DNA from: Helicobacter sp. 12S02232-10
Lineage (GTDB): Bacteria > Campylobacterota > Campylobacteria > Campylobacterales > Helicobacteraceae
Length of the DNA stretch: 64,000 nucleotides
Assembly: GCF_002272895.1 (NCBI RefSeq)
Contig: NZ_MLAQ01000003.1
Coordinates: 1 to 64,000 of the forward strand
Direction of reading: 5' to 3'
Part shown: one piece after another, positions 7,155-13,798 of the stretch
Layout: each line of letters begins with the position of its first letter
Numbering within the stretch: position 1 is the stretch's first letter
Notes under the pieces: model-generated
Told to the model about the DNA's origin: nothing
The model's input: only the letters and a program-made list of their open reading frames with translations
Databases searched by the model: none
Position numbers and translations under genes: made by a program

Positions 7155-7661
7155 TTATATTCTCCATTGCACCGCTTTTGCTACAGCGACTTTTAAAATT
7201 GCAGGCGGAGTTTTAAAATCCAAGCCTTTGAGTTCAGACCTTAATGGCTTGACTGCACCAACTAGGCGTTTTAAAACAATCAAACTAGAGCTATCAAATT
7301 CCTCTGTGAGTTCCACACCCAAAGAGAATTCAAAAGCTTTGAGTTTGAGGTCTTGTTTTTGGGTTTGAATGGCAATATCTTTATAATCAATTAAGGTTGC
7401 CTCAAGGGCTTTTTTAGTTCCAAGCGTGCGTTTTTTAGTCATCGGAGCATTTAAATAAGCGACTTTTTTATTTTGAGGCAAAAAAGAAATATCTAGATCA
7501 AAGGTTTTTGCAATCAAGTGCAAATCTTGGGCTTTGAGTTCTTTAGGATCATAAAAGTGAGAGAATCCAAGATGAAAGCGTTCTTCAATCACATCTCCAA
7601 TTAAAGACTCCAAAGCTAGAATATGTTTGGGGAAATGTGGAGGCAAATAACTCTTATTCAT
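7155..7661 (-). CDS. Phage baseplate/tail protein I (P2 gpI-like)
   Basis: The 168-residue product matches the P2 gpI family of tail formation proteins, which link the baseplate to the fibres. Typical features are the N-terminal SYLPPHFPKHILALE segment and the RTLGTKKALEATL helix, which family members use to contact gpJ. I take ATG 7661 rather than the TTG at 7676 because GGGAGG lies six bases before it. The start overlaps the end of gpJ by 8 bp, and the fibre gene begins at the next base after its stop, so J, I and H are one translationally coupled unit. Confidence 0.82.
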   Translation of the reverse strand: MNKSYLPPHFPKHILALESLIGDVIEERFHLGFSHFYDPKELKAQDLHLIAKTFDLDISFLPQNKKVAYLNAPMTKKRTLGTKKALEATLIDYKDIAIQTQKQDLKLKAFEFSLGVELTEEFDSSSLIVLKRLVGAVKPLRSELKGLDFKTPPAILKVAVAKAVQWRI

Positions 7662-8691
7662 CCCTAGCCCTCCCAACTTGAGTCAAGATGTTCAAATCTT
7701 TTAAAACCAAAATCCCATCAGGGCTACTCTCCTTTAACCCATCAACACAAATATCTACAATCATCTCATCCACAAAAGCAGAAGCGATCACTTTTGAATC
7801 ACTCACTTCCTCGCCAATATCCAAGCTTGCAAACAAAGAACTCACATTATGATGTACCAAAGCAATGATTAAAGAATTTTTATCATTGCTTTTAAGACTT
7901 AAAGTGATGGTAAGGTTGCAATGAATTGGCGTCGCTTCTATGTAGGAGACTTGATCGGTTAAAGGGATTTTATCCTCAATGTTTTCTTTGAGTTTCAAAA
8001 GGGCATTTTGCGAGTTTGCCACATAAATCACTTTCACTTGCCCTAAACCTTGATGGATAATTTTAGATTTAGAGACTTCAGGGATTGCGCAGTAGTATTG
8101 GTAGCTCTTGAGATTGCCTGCAGTGGAAGGACGGCTTAGGGATAATAAAAATCTCTTTTTTAAATCTGCATCGCTCTCAATACCCTTTTCTTGAACAAAT
8201 GGGGAGATTTTTTGAATCTCTTTGATATAAATGTTTGGAATTTCTAAGGTTGTCGTGTCATAATCTTGAGTCAGTCCTGATTCAAGTTCGATATTAACAA
8301 TGCTTTCTTCTTGGATTTCTTCATCTTTAGCTAAATAGGCATTATGCCCTGCATTGTCTTTAAACTTAGTGCCTTTTGGCAGGGTCAAAGGCGTGGTGGC
8401 AGTGATTTTTATTTTGCATACAAAAGGGGTGCCTTTAAAGCGTTCAATCCCTGCTAAAGCGACCAAAGCATCTAAATATTCTCCACTTGAAAACTCTAGA
8501 TAATTTTGAGCAATCGTGTAGTTGATGTAGTTAATGTAGCGATTCATTCTGAAGAGAAAAGCAGAGGTCAAGACGCTAAAGTCATCACCGATTAAAGGGG
8601 CATAATCGGGGTAGGTTTCTTTGAATTTTTCTAAAATCATATTCTTTTCATTTTCAATCTCAAAGGGGATTAAGAAATTTGGGAGATTCAT
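7654..8691 (-). CDS. Phage baseplate wedge protein J
   Basis: This 345-residue protein belongs to the baseplate J family of contractile tails (P2 gpJ, Mu gp47). It starts with LPNFLIPFEIENEK and contains the conserved LDALVALAGIERFKG segment near residue 75, the PLTLPKGTKFKDNAG strand region near 105, and the family's typical GIESDADLKKRFLLSLSRPS stretch near 172. Baseplate J forms the wedge that triggers sheath contraction. The length is normal and there is no frame disruption. The gene is followed by gpI and the fibre gene in the P2 order. Confidence 0.88.
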   Translation of the reverse strand: MNLPNFLIPFEIENEKNMILEKFKETYPDYAPLIGDDFSVLTSAFLFRMNRYINYINYTIAQNYLEFSSGEYLDALVALAGIERFKGTPFVCKIKITATTPLTLPKGTKFKDNAGHNAYLAKDEEIQEESIVNIELESGLTQDYDTTTLEIPNIYIKEIQKISPFVQEKGIESDADLKKRFLLSLSRPSTAGNLKSYQYYCAIPEVSKSKIIHQGLGQVKVIYVANSQNALLKLKENIEDKIPLTDQVSYIEATPIHCNLTITLSLKSNDKNSLIIALVHHNVSSLFASLDIGEEVSDSKVIASAFVDEMIVDICVDGLKESSPDGILVLKDLNILTQVGRARDE

Positions 8692-8692
8692 A

Positions 8693-9079
8693 TCACAGCT
8701 CCCAGCTTAGATTGAAATAACTGACTTGGAGGTTAATGGAAGTTTTAAAGAAAGAGAAGTCCAAGTATTGGGATTCTTTATTAATCTCTTCCACAGCATA
8801 GATAAAGCACTCTTGAGGCAATGTGCCAATCAATTTTAAGACTGCATTACTCAAGTCGATGGATTCTAGAGCGTCGGTATGGATAATTAAAATCTCTAGA
8901 TTGCTTTGGATTTTCCAATTGCCACTTGCAGGGATAGAGATAGAATCGCTTAAATCTTTAATGATACAGACAGGCAATTCATTTGGGTCATAAGTTATTT
9001 TTTCAAATAAATCTGTATGATGAAAGATTTTTAATCCTTCGATGGCATTTTGAATTGTTTTTAAGAGTTCTTTTTTCAT
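8693..9079 (-). CDS. Probable phage tail terminator protein (lambda gpU / Mu gp37-like)
   Basis: The 128-residue product looks like a tail terminator, the protein capping the tail tube where it meets the head. The order of elements agrees with that fold: an N-terminal helix (KELLKTIQNAIEG), a strand with a conserved-type Trp (SGNWKIQSNLEILIIH, residues 52-67), a helix (IDLSNAVLKLIG), and a final pair of strands ending in LQVSYFNLSWEL. It lies between a connector-like gene and gpJ, overlapping the connector stop by 4 bp. Family membership is inferred from pattern and order only. Confidence 0.5.
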   Translation of the reverse strand: MKKELLKTIQNAIEGLKIFHHTDLFEKITYDPNELPVCIIKDLSDSISIPASGNWKIQSNLEILIIHTDALESIDLSNAVLKLIGTLPQECFIYAVEEINKESQYLDFSFFKTSINLQVSYFNLSWEL

Positions 9080-9405
9080 AAAATCTCATTATTTGGCATT
9101 GGTATGGGGTTAGAATAAGTCTCTTTTAAAACCAATCGATTTAAAACTTTGGATTCATCAGCAATTTGAATGATTTGATAGTTTTGAGAAGATGCAATCT
9201 CTGTAATGGTATCTCTTAGCCTCAATTGATTCCCATCTTCTTTGAGGATTAAAAGCGTGGTTTGATAGCCGATGGAGTTATCATCATAAAGGACTTGGGC
9301 ATTTGTTTTGAAATGCCCGCTAAATTCAAAATCGCCTTTTTTAAAAACATCGCACGCATTTAAAAGGGTGCTTAAATCTTTGTTTAAAAGAGTTTTTGGA
9401 ATCAT
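9076..9405 (-). CDS. Probable head-tail joining protein (lambda gpFII-like)
   Basis: This 109-residue protein resembles the head-tail joining family by eye. It has a variable N-terminal helix, then NAQVLYDD...GYQTTLLIL, QLRLRDTITEI, NYQIIQIADES and VLNRLVLKE, the short barrel strands of lambda gpFII-type connectors. The position immediately before a tail terminator-like gene fits. It is the most head-proximal function recognisable in this remnant. It overlaps both neighbours by 4 bp, which indicates an intact operon here. Confidence 0.45.
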   Translation of the reverse strand: MIPKTLLNKDLSTLLNACDVFKKGDFEFSGHFKTNAQVLYDDNSIGYQTTLLILKEDGNQLRLRDTITEIASSQNYQIIQIADESKVLNRLVLKETYSNPIPMPNNEIL

Positions 9406-9617
9406 TGGGCATTTTCCTTAGAATCTTTAGCATTCTTATCATTTTTAGGGGCTTTGGGCTCTTTTAAAGCCTCTGATTCTTTCTCCTCTGTAATGACTTT
9501 ATCTCTTAAAAGGCGATGGATATAATTTTCATCGGTGCCTTTGGGGAATTCTATGCTTTTGCCTTTGGGGTAAAATGCCCCCAAGAGTTGTGTGTCATAA
9601 GCAATGGTATAACGCAT
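9402..9617 (-). CDS. Small hypothetical phage protein
   Basis: The 71-residue ORF has a compact N-terminal part (MRYTIAYDTQLLGAFYPKGK, then a helix with ENYIHRLLRDKVI) and a lysine- and asparagine-rich, disordered tail. Small proteins of this kind often sit between head and connector genes in phages, but I recognise no family. Four-base overlap with the next gene supports it being a real operon member. Confidence 0.5.
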   Translation of the reverse strand: MRYTIAYDTQLLGAFYPKGKSIEFPKGTDENYIHRLLRDKVITEEKESEALKEPKAPKNDKNAKDSKENAQ

Positions 9618-9626
9618 TTTTTATCC

Positions 9627-9914
9627 TTATTTAGTTTTTTTAGAGATGACAAATGATGGCATTGAGTCCAGCAATTTCTTTGGCAAATTCTGAAGCCAGC
9701 CACTCGTTTTAAAGAGGGTAATATAAAAACCCCCGCCCTTTTTTTGAAATCCATCATCTATAGAGTCTCTGACTTGTTTTGTATGGTGTATTTCCAAGAT
9801 TTTACACACGCCACTCAAGCAAAACAGAAGATTTTCAATATCCCTTGATACTTTCCTTTGCCCTAAATTAGAATGATTAAAAATTTGGAATGATTGGCTT
9901 CTTGTTATGCCCAT
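9627..9914 (-). CDS. Hypothetical protein at the operon's upstream edge, possibly truncated
   Basis: The 95-residue ORF lies 9 bp upstream of the next gene in the late operon and ends with QNLPKKLLDSMPSFVISKKTK. No domain is recognised. It is the first gene of the late operon: the expected capsid, portal and terminase genes are absent further upstream, so it may be the remaining 3' end of a longer gene whose 5' part was lost. An overlapping ORF at 9551-9757 in another frame is weaker. Confidence 0.35.
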   Translation of the reverse strand: MGITRSQSFQIFNHSNLGQRKVSRDIENLLFCLSGVCKILEIHHTKQVRDSIDDGFQKKGGGFYITLFKTSGWLQNLPKKLLDSMPSFVISKKTK

Positions 9915-10000
9915 TTAATCCCTACTTTAATTTTTAGCAGGATTCTAACACGCGATTTTTAGGAGGGTTTGGATAAGAATATTTTTAAATGGCGATAAAT

Positions 10001-10043
10001 GATTGTGAGTGATTGTGAGGTATCTTGAGTGATTGTGAGTTAT
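10001..10043. repeat. Cluster of 10-bp-phased TTGTGAGTGA-like repeats (copy A)
   Basis: Four units GATTGTGAGT, GATTGTGAGG, TATCTTGAGT and GATTGTGAGT run head to tail with a period of exactly 10 bp. This cluster is a near copy of the two found beside the integrase and tRNA at 12947-12993 and 13052-13098. One helical turn per unit suggests cooperative binding of a protein to one face of the DNA. Confidence 0.8.
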
Positions 10044-10339
10044 TTTTATTTCATTTACTTTTCTTGTTTTTTTATGCCATTTTTGAGAGAAAAAATCTTG
10101 ATTTTTTAATTTTTAAGCTTTATGATTATCAATCTATGGCATTAATAAATCAACACTTACAGTGAGGTTTTAATTTGGAATCGACTTTTAAGCAGTTCTT
10201 TTTGAACCATAGATTTTCACTCTTCAAAGGGGCAACCCCAACAGGGGAGAGAGGTCTAGAAAGAACCTAAATAGGGTGGGGGGGATTCTATTGAGGTAAA
10301 AATAATATAGATTTAATTAAAGAATGATTAAGCGTTGCA
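10044..10339. other. Gene-free remnant DNA between repeats and a decayed gene
   Basis: No ORF is supportable here. A short phrase CTTACAGTGAGGTTTTAA (around 10156-10173) resembles the last codons of higA at 11786-11806 (CTTGCAGTGAGGCTTTAA), so a second higA end may remain. A GC-rich patch at 10217-10242 can fold on itself (GGGGCAACCCC). A run of seven G lies at 10278-10284. I see no promoter worth reporting. Confidence 0.4.
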
Positions 10340-10864
10340 TTATAAACTTGGCAATCTTCTAATTCTTGGAGACTTGATATGATCTTTGAGTTTTAAAATA
10401 GAGTAAGTTGATGTGATTTTTTCTTCGCTCAAATCTTCAATTAATTCCACTTCACAAACCAATTTATCACCTTTTGCAAACTGCACCTGCTCATTCTCAA
10501 TTTTTCTTAAAAATCTGCATCTTTAATGGCGGCATTAATGCTTCCTCTGCCATCTGCAAGTTTCCATTTATTGTTTTTGTTAAAAGCAAGAGAAATGATA
10601 CTGAATGCTTGAGTATAGACTCTTATTTTTTTGTCTGAATCTTTTGTATAAATTGTTTTTTTGAAATAATCCCTTTCATCTTTTTTAATCTCTAAAATAT
10701 TGATCATTGCACTTGATTTTAATCTCATCAATAGAATCTGTTTCCAGTGGATTTTAATAAAATTCTCTGCAGCTGTTATCTTTAATTTAAACAAGATCCA
10801 ATTTTTAGATTTTATTTGCAGTTTCTTTTTTATTTTTATCATCAATTTTAATGCAATTTCAGGC
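10340..10864 (-). pseudogene. Decayed hypothetical gene with frameshifts in A-tracts
   Basis: One coherent protein can be read only by changing frame several times. The pieces are IDDKNKKETANK, then KNWILFKLKITAAENF, NPLETDSIDEIK, and KSSAMINILEIKKDERDYFKK onward to INAAIKDADF. After a stop in a run of five A (10509-10513 on the plus strand), another frame continues with LRKIENEQVQFAKGDKLVCEVELIE and ends at 10340. Each break lies at an A-homopolymer. The C-terminal part (DAAIKD-type strand, then F-x-KGD-x-L-x-x-E) resembles the end of hypothetical proteins often seen in accessory regions, but I cannot name it. Sequencing error in homopolymers is possible, though four breaks in one gene favour decay. 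Confidence 0.6.
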
Positions 10865-11151
10865 TACAACTAAGATCGGTTTGAATCAAAAATTCAATTT
10901 TTAAAATATTGCAATTTGAGTGCTAAGAAAATTAATCATAGATTTTGTATTACGGGGATTTTTAGGATTCCTAGCAAACAATCATTATTTGTCGGGAATT
11001 GATAGGGGCGACAATGGTTGGTTTCATCGATTTTTAAGCATTTCTTTTTTGAGAATTTGTCGGAAAATGGTCTTTAAATTTTAATAAAAAATAGGGGTAT
11101 TTTGGAGGGGGTTGTGAGAATCGTATTTATCGGTAATTAAGATTTGAATAC

Positions 11152-11180
11152 TTGTTTTATATAACTTTATGTGTTATAAT
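11152..11180 (+). promoter_or_regulatory. higBA promoter with internal operator palindrome
   Basis: TTGTTT (11152-11157) and TATAAT (11175-11180) are 17 bp apart. Between and into the -10 box lies an inverted repeat TATAAC (11160-11165) / GTTATA (11173-11178). A HigA dimer bound there would cover the promoter, as in known autoregulated higBA operons. The binding is inferred. Confidence 0.65.
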
Positions 11181-11207
11181 TAATAAAGTCATTAAATAAG
11201 GCATCAA

Positions 11208-11492
11208 TTGATCCAGTCATTTAAAAATAAAGAAACCAAAAGGCTTTTTGAGACAGGGGAGTATGATAAGCTACCTCCAGACGTTGTAAAGCGGGCTTTA
11301 TTGAAATTAGACTTTTTAAATGCGGCGAATGATTTATCGGATTTGAAATCTCCTCCCTCCAATCATTTGAAGCTTTTAAAAGGCGAGTTGAAAGGATTTT
11401 ACAGCATTCGTATCAACGATCAATTTAGGCTGTGTTTTAGATTTGAGAGATCTGATGCTTATGAGGTTTTTATTGTTGATTACCACAAATAG
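11208..11492 (+). CDS. higB: HigB-type toxin (RelE/ParE superfamily)
   Basis: The 94-residue protein has the HigB pattern: MIQSFKNKETKRLFETGEYDK at the start, a helix with KRALLKLDFLNAA, PPSNHLKLLKG, then GFYSIRINDQFRLCFRFE and the ending VFIVDYHK. In this family the toxin is a ribosome-dependent mRNA endonuclease. The start codon is TTG at 11208; this is the only start that keeps the conserved N-terminus. It is eight bases upstream of higA, and the order toxin-then-antitoxin is the HigBA signature. It lies in the decayed prophage flank, which such modules often stabilise. Confidence 0.9.
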   Translation: MIQSFKNKETKRLFETGEYDKLPPDVVKRALLKLDFLNAANDLSDLKSPPSNHLKLLKGELKGFYSIRINDQFRLCFRFERSDAYEVFIVDYHK

Positions 11493-11500
11493 GAGTAAAA

Positions 11501-11806
11501 ATGAACAGACAACCCACACATCCAGGCATTATTTTAAATGAAATGTATTTAAAGGATTTAGGCATTTCACAAGAGGCATTTTCCAAAAAAATAGGCGTTA
11601 GTTTTCGCTCTGTCAATCAACTCATCAATGCAAAAAGGGGCGTTAGCGTAGAGATGGCTTTACGTTTGAGTAAGGCACTTGGAACAACGCCTCAACTATG
11701 GCTAAACTTACAAAATCAATACGATTTATTTAAGGCACAGGCTTTAAAATCAGGGGCAATCAATCTGATTACGCCGATAAAATCAAAACTTGCAGTGAGG
11801 CTTTAA
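11501..11806 (+). CDS. higA: HigA-type antitoxin (XRE family)
   Basis: The 101-residue protein begins RQPTHPGIILNEMYLKDLGISQ, the characteristic HigA start, followed by an HTH (SQEAFSKKIGVSFRSVNQLINAKRGVS, residues 24-50). Residues 51-70 give the ALRLSKALGTTPQLWLNLQ segment shared by HigA proteins. It neutralises HigB and represses the operon through the palindrome at 11160-11178. A clear AGGAG stands before the ATG. The gene converges with the integrase, with 43 bp between them. Confidence 0.93.
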   Translation: MNRQPTHPGIILNEMYLKDLGISQEAFSKKIGVSFRSVNQLINAKRGVSVEMALRLSKALGTTPQLWLNLQNQYDLFKAQALKSGAINLITPIKSKLAVRL

Positions 11807-11849
11807 CGCTCCTCCTATCAGCAAAGCGATTTAAGGGTTGAGGTGGGGA

Positions 11850-12920
11850 TTAGGTTAAACTATTTTTATTCCATAAATTTTTAACCCACTCTTTACCGCT
11901 ATCAGGCATTAAATGGGCATACCTCATCGTCATTTGGATGTCTTTATGATTTAAGAGTTTTTGGATAATCTGTATGGGTGTGCCTTTGATGGCAAGATGA
12001 GAGGCGAATGTGTGGCGAAGACTATGAATTACAATCTTTTGCTTGGAATCAGGATTGTTTTGGTTGAAAAGAATATTTAAAACTTTACGCAAATGTTCCG
12101 TAATGAGACGCTTAGATTTTTGAATGATTTTGCCATCATCTTGGAGTTTATCCCATTTCTTTAAAATCAACTCAATCGTATCATCGTTAAGATATCCTTG
12201 ATAAATAGATGAATTTTTAAAATCTCTTAAAGTGATAGTTTCTGACTTTAAATTAATATCTTTTTTTCTGATATCCAATAGGGTCATCAGTCTTGCACCC
12301 GTGCATAGGGCAAGATTTACAAATAATAAGTATTCATAATCATTCCTTAGAGTTTCTTTGAGTAATAAAACCTCCTCTTTTGTTAAAAATCGTTCTCTCT
12401 GATTATCTATTTTTAAATTTTTAATGTTTTTGATATTTACAAGGTAGGGATTTTTAATGTTATACTCCAATTCTGCAAAGCTAATTATTTGTTTTAATGT
12501 GCTTATTACTTCATTGATACTTTTAGGCGATAGTGTTTCAGAGAGCTTAATAATAAGACTATTAATATCTTTTTGATTGATAGATTCAACCATTCTAGAT
12601 TTAAAAATATCTAGATGGTTTAATTTGCTTTTATAAGTTGCCAACGATCTTTTTTTTAATCGCAGTTTTTGAACTTCTAAAAATCTATCGGATACCTCTT
12701 GGAAATCAATATGTTTTCGTTCTTCGTAGTTATATTCTAAATCAATTCTCTTGTTATGGGCTTTTTTTTCGCTCCAACCTCCAAATTTAGTTCCCACCTT
12801 TCGTTCAATCTGTTTTCCATTTTTAGTAAATCTGACGTAATATACTACATCCCCATCTTTTAAATTTTTATATCTCACACCTTCGTATTTTAGGCTACTT
12901 TGTTTTTTTTCCTGTTCCAT
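11850..12920 (-). CDS. Tyrosine-type phage integrase
   Basis: The 356-residue protein is a site-specific recombinase of the lambda-integrase family. The N-terminal part has the arm-binding fold (RYKNLKDGDVVYYVRFTKNGK), the core-binding domain spans about residues 75-165, and the catalytic domain holds Arg (TGARLMTLLDI), H-x-x-R (HSLRHTFASHL) and the nucleophilic Tyr (MTMRYAHLMP). It is complete. The tRNA-Met gene lies 207 bp upstream, with the tRNA 3' end facing the integrase, so tRNA-directed integration is likely. The start region holds a tandem pair of TTAGGGACAGA that provides the AGGGA ribosome-binding site. Confidence 0.93.
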   Translation of the reverse strand: MEQEKKQSSLKYEGVRYKNLKDGDVVYYVRFTKNGKQIERKVGTKFGGWSEKKAHNKRIDLEYNYEERKHIDFQEVSDRFLEVQKLRLKKRSLATYKSKLNHLDIFKSRMVESINQKDINSLIIKLSETLSPKSINEVISTLKQIISFAELEYNIKNPYLVNIKNIKNLKIDNQRERFLTKEEVLLLKETLRNDYEYLLFVNLALCTGARLMTLLDIRKKDINLKSETITLRDFKNSSIYQGYLNDDTIELILKKWDKLQDDGKIIQKSKRLITEHLRKVLNILFNQNNPDSKQKIVIHSLRHTFASHLAIKGTPIQIIQKLLNHKDIQMTMRYAHLMPDSGKEWVKNLWNKNSLT

Positions 12921-12946
12921 TTCTGTCCCTAATCTGTCCCTAATTT

Positions 12947-12993
12947 AAAATTATTGTGAGTGATTGTGGGGTATCTTGAGTTATTGTGAGTGA
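12947..12993. repeat. 47-bp direct repeat beside integrase (copy B)
   Basis: This 47-bp sequence is repeated without a mismatch at 13052-13098, 105 bp apart. It is itself built of four 10-bp units (ATTGTGAGTG, ATTGTGGGGT, ATCTTGAGTT, ATTGTGAGTG). Its place, between the integrase start and the tRNA, is where integrase arm sites or excisionase sites are expected. Confidence 0.85.
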
Positions 12994-13051
12994 AAAATAC
13001 AACCACTTCAAATATTTTAAATTATACCCTACAGATACGTATTTTACGCAT

Positions 13052-13098
13052 AAAATTATTGTGAGTGATTGTGGGGTATCTTGAGTTATTGTGAGTGA
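13052..13098. repeat. 47-bp direct repeat beside tRNA-Met (copy C)
   Basis: This is identical to copy B at 12947-12993 and closely related to copy A at 10001-10043. It ends 29 bp before the tRNA 3' end. The 58 bp between copies B and C are AT-rich and carry a TACGTA palindrome at about 13036-13041. Confidence 0.85.
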
Positions 13099-13127
13099 TA
13101 TTTTTAAGAAAAGGAGTAAAAATCATT

Positions 13128-13205
13128 TGGTGTCAAGAGGGAGACTTGAACTCCCGACCTCCGGCTTATGAGACCAGCGCTCTAAACCAGCTGAGCTACC
13201 TTGAC
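13128..13205 (-). tRNA. tRNA-Met (anticodon CAT), probable prophage attachment site
   Basis: On the minus strand a full cloverleaf can be drawn: acceptor GTCAAGG with TCTTGAC, D-arm with AGCTCAGCTGG, anticodon loop CTCATAA, T-arm GGGAGTTCAAGTCTCCC, discriminator A and encoded CCA (13128-13130). The loop matches elongator tRNA-Met; a lysidine-modified tRNA-Ile reading AUA has the same anticodon and cannot be excluded by eye. The 3' end faces the integrase, so the prophage probably recombined into the T-arm and CCA end. The matching copy at the other prophage end is outside the window. Confidence 0.93.
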
Positions 13206-13249
13206 TTAAAGCTTGTAATTATAAGCGAAAACCCTTAAAAAGTCAATAA

Positions 13250-13798
13250 TTACAGGGTAATATCGACTTTTTGAGCCGTGTTATAAGCGTTTTTATATTT
13301 TTCTAAAAAACCATTTAGATTTTGGGGTTCAATGCCAAAAGCTTTTTGGGCGCTTTTTTCATAGGCATTAGATTGCGTTTGGATTTCAGGAGTGTGTTTG
13401 CCATTATAAAAACTTGTGAGGCTATAAAGCGATTGGGCTGCCAACATTTTTTCACCTTCACTCATCCCTGCTGTAGCTCTTTGAAAAGCTTCGTATTCAT
13501 CATTACTCATCAGTTCTAAAACTAAAAGCCCATAAGTTTCTCTTTTTTTAGAATCTTCTCCAAGATCTGTATGAGGTTCTTTGTTTTGTGGGACTTCAAG
13601 AGGTTTTTCTGATTTTTTTTCAATTTTTGGAGTTTGAATCGGAAAATTTTGCTCTTTTGGGGTTTGATTGTTCAATAGATTGTAAATAGAGGTTTTTGGT
13701 AATTGCGAATTGATTTCCACGAGAGTCTCCAACAAGTTTTTAGAATCTCTAGCAAAAATCGCTCCAAAATTATTATAAACAGGTCTTGATATTTTCAA
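13250..13798 (-). CDS. Hypothetical protein downstream of pseC
   Basis: The 182-residue protein has no signal peptide and no membrane helix. The middle (residues 60-85) is Lys/Glu/Pro-rich and probably disordered. The C-terminal half is helical, with ELMSNDEYEAFQRATAGMSEGEKMLAAQSLYSLTSFY. I recognise no family. Its start overlaps the 3' end of pseC by 26 bp, so it is the last gene of the accB-accC-flagellin-like-pseC operon. A role linked to flagella or to their glycosylation would fit the context but is not shown by the sequence. Confidence 0.75.
   Translation of the reverse strand: MKISRPVYNNFGAIFARDSKNLLETLVEINSQLPKTSIYNLLNNQTPKEQNFPIQTPKIEKKSEKPLEVPQNKEPHTDLGEDSKKRETYGLLVLELMSNDEYEAFQRATAGMSEGEKMLAAQSLYSLTSFYNGKHTPEIQTQSNAYEKSAQKAFGIEPQNLNGFLEKYKNAYNTAQKVDITL

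Noticed and set aside
9551-9757. A 68-codon minus-strand ORF overlapping the 9402-9617 and 9627-9914 genes
   Set aside because: It overlaps two better-placed ORFs that fit the operon spacing, and its sequence has no recognisable structure.
10278-10284. A run of seven G in the prophage flank as a phase-variation tract
   Set aside because: It is short and not in a gene or next to a promoter, so nothing would be switched.
12947-13098. Possible CRISPR array from the 47-bp repeats
   Set aside because: There are only two exact copies with a single 58-bp spacer, each made of smaller 10-bp units, and no cas gene is in the window. A protein-binding array fits better.
13130-13200. A second attachment-site copy of the tRNA end within the window
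   Set aside because: I looked for the tRNA 3' sequence in 1-13,000 and found no convincing copy. The other prophage border must be to the left of the window.
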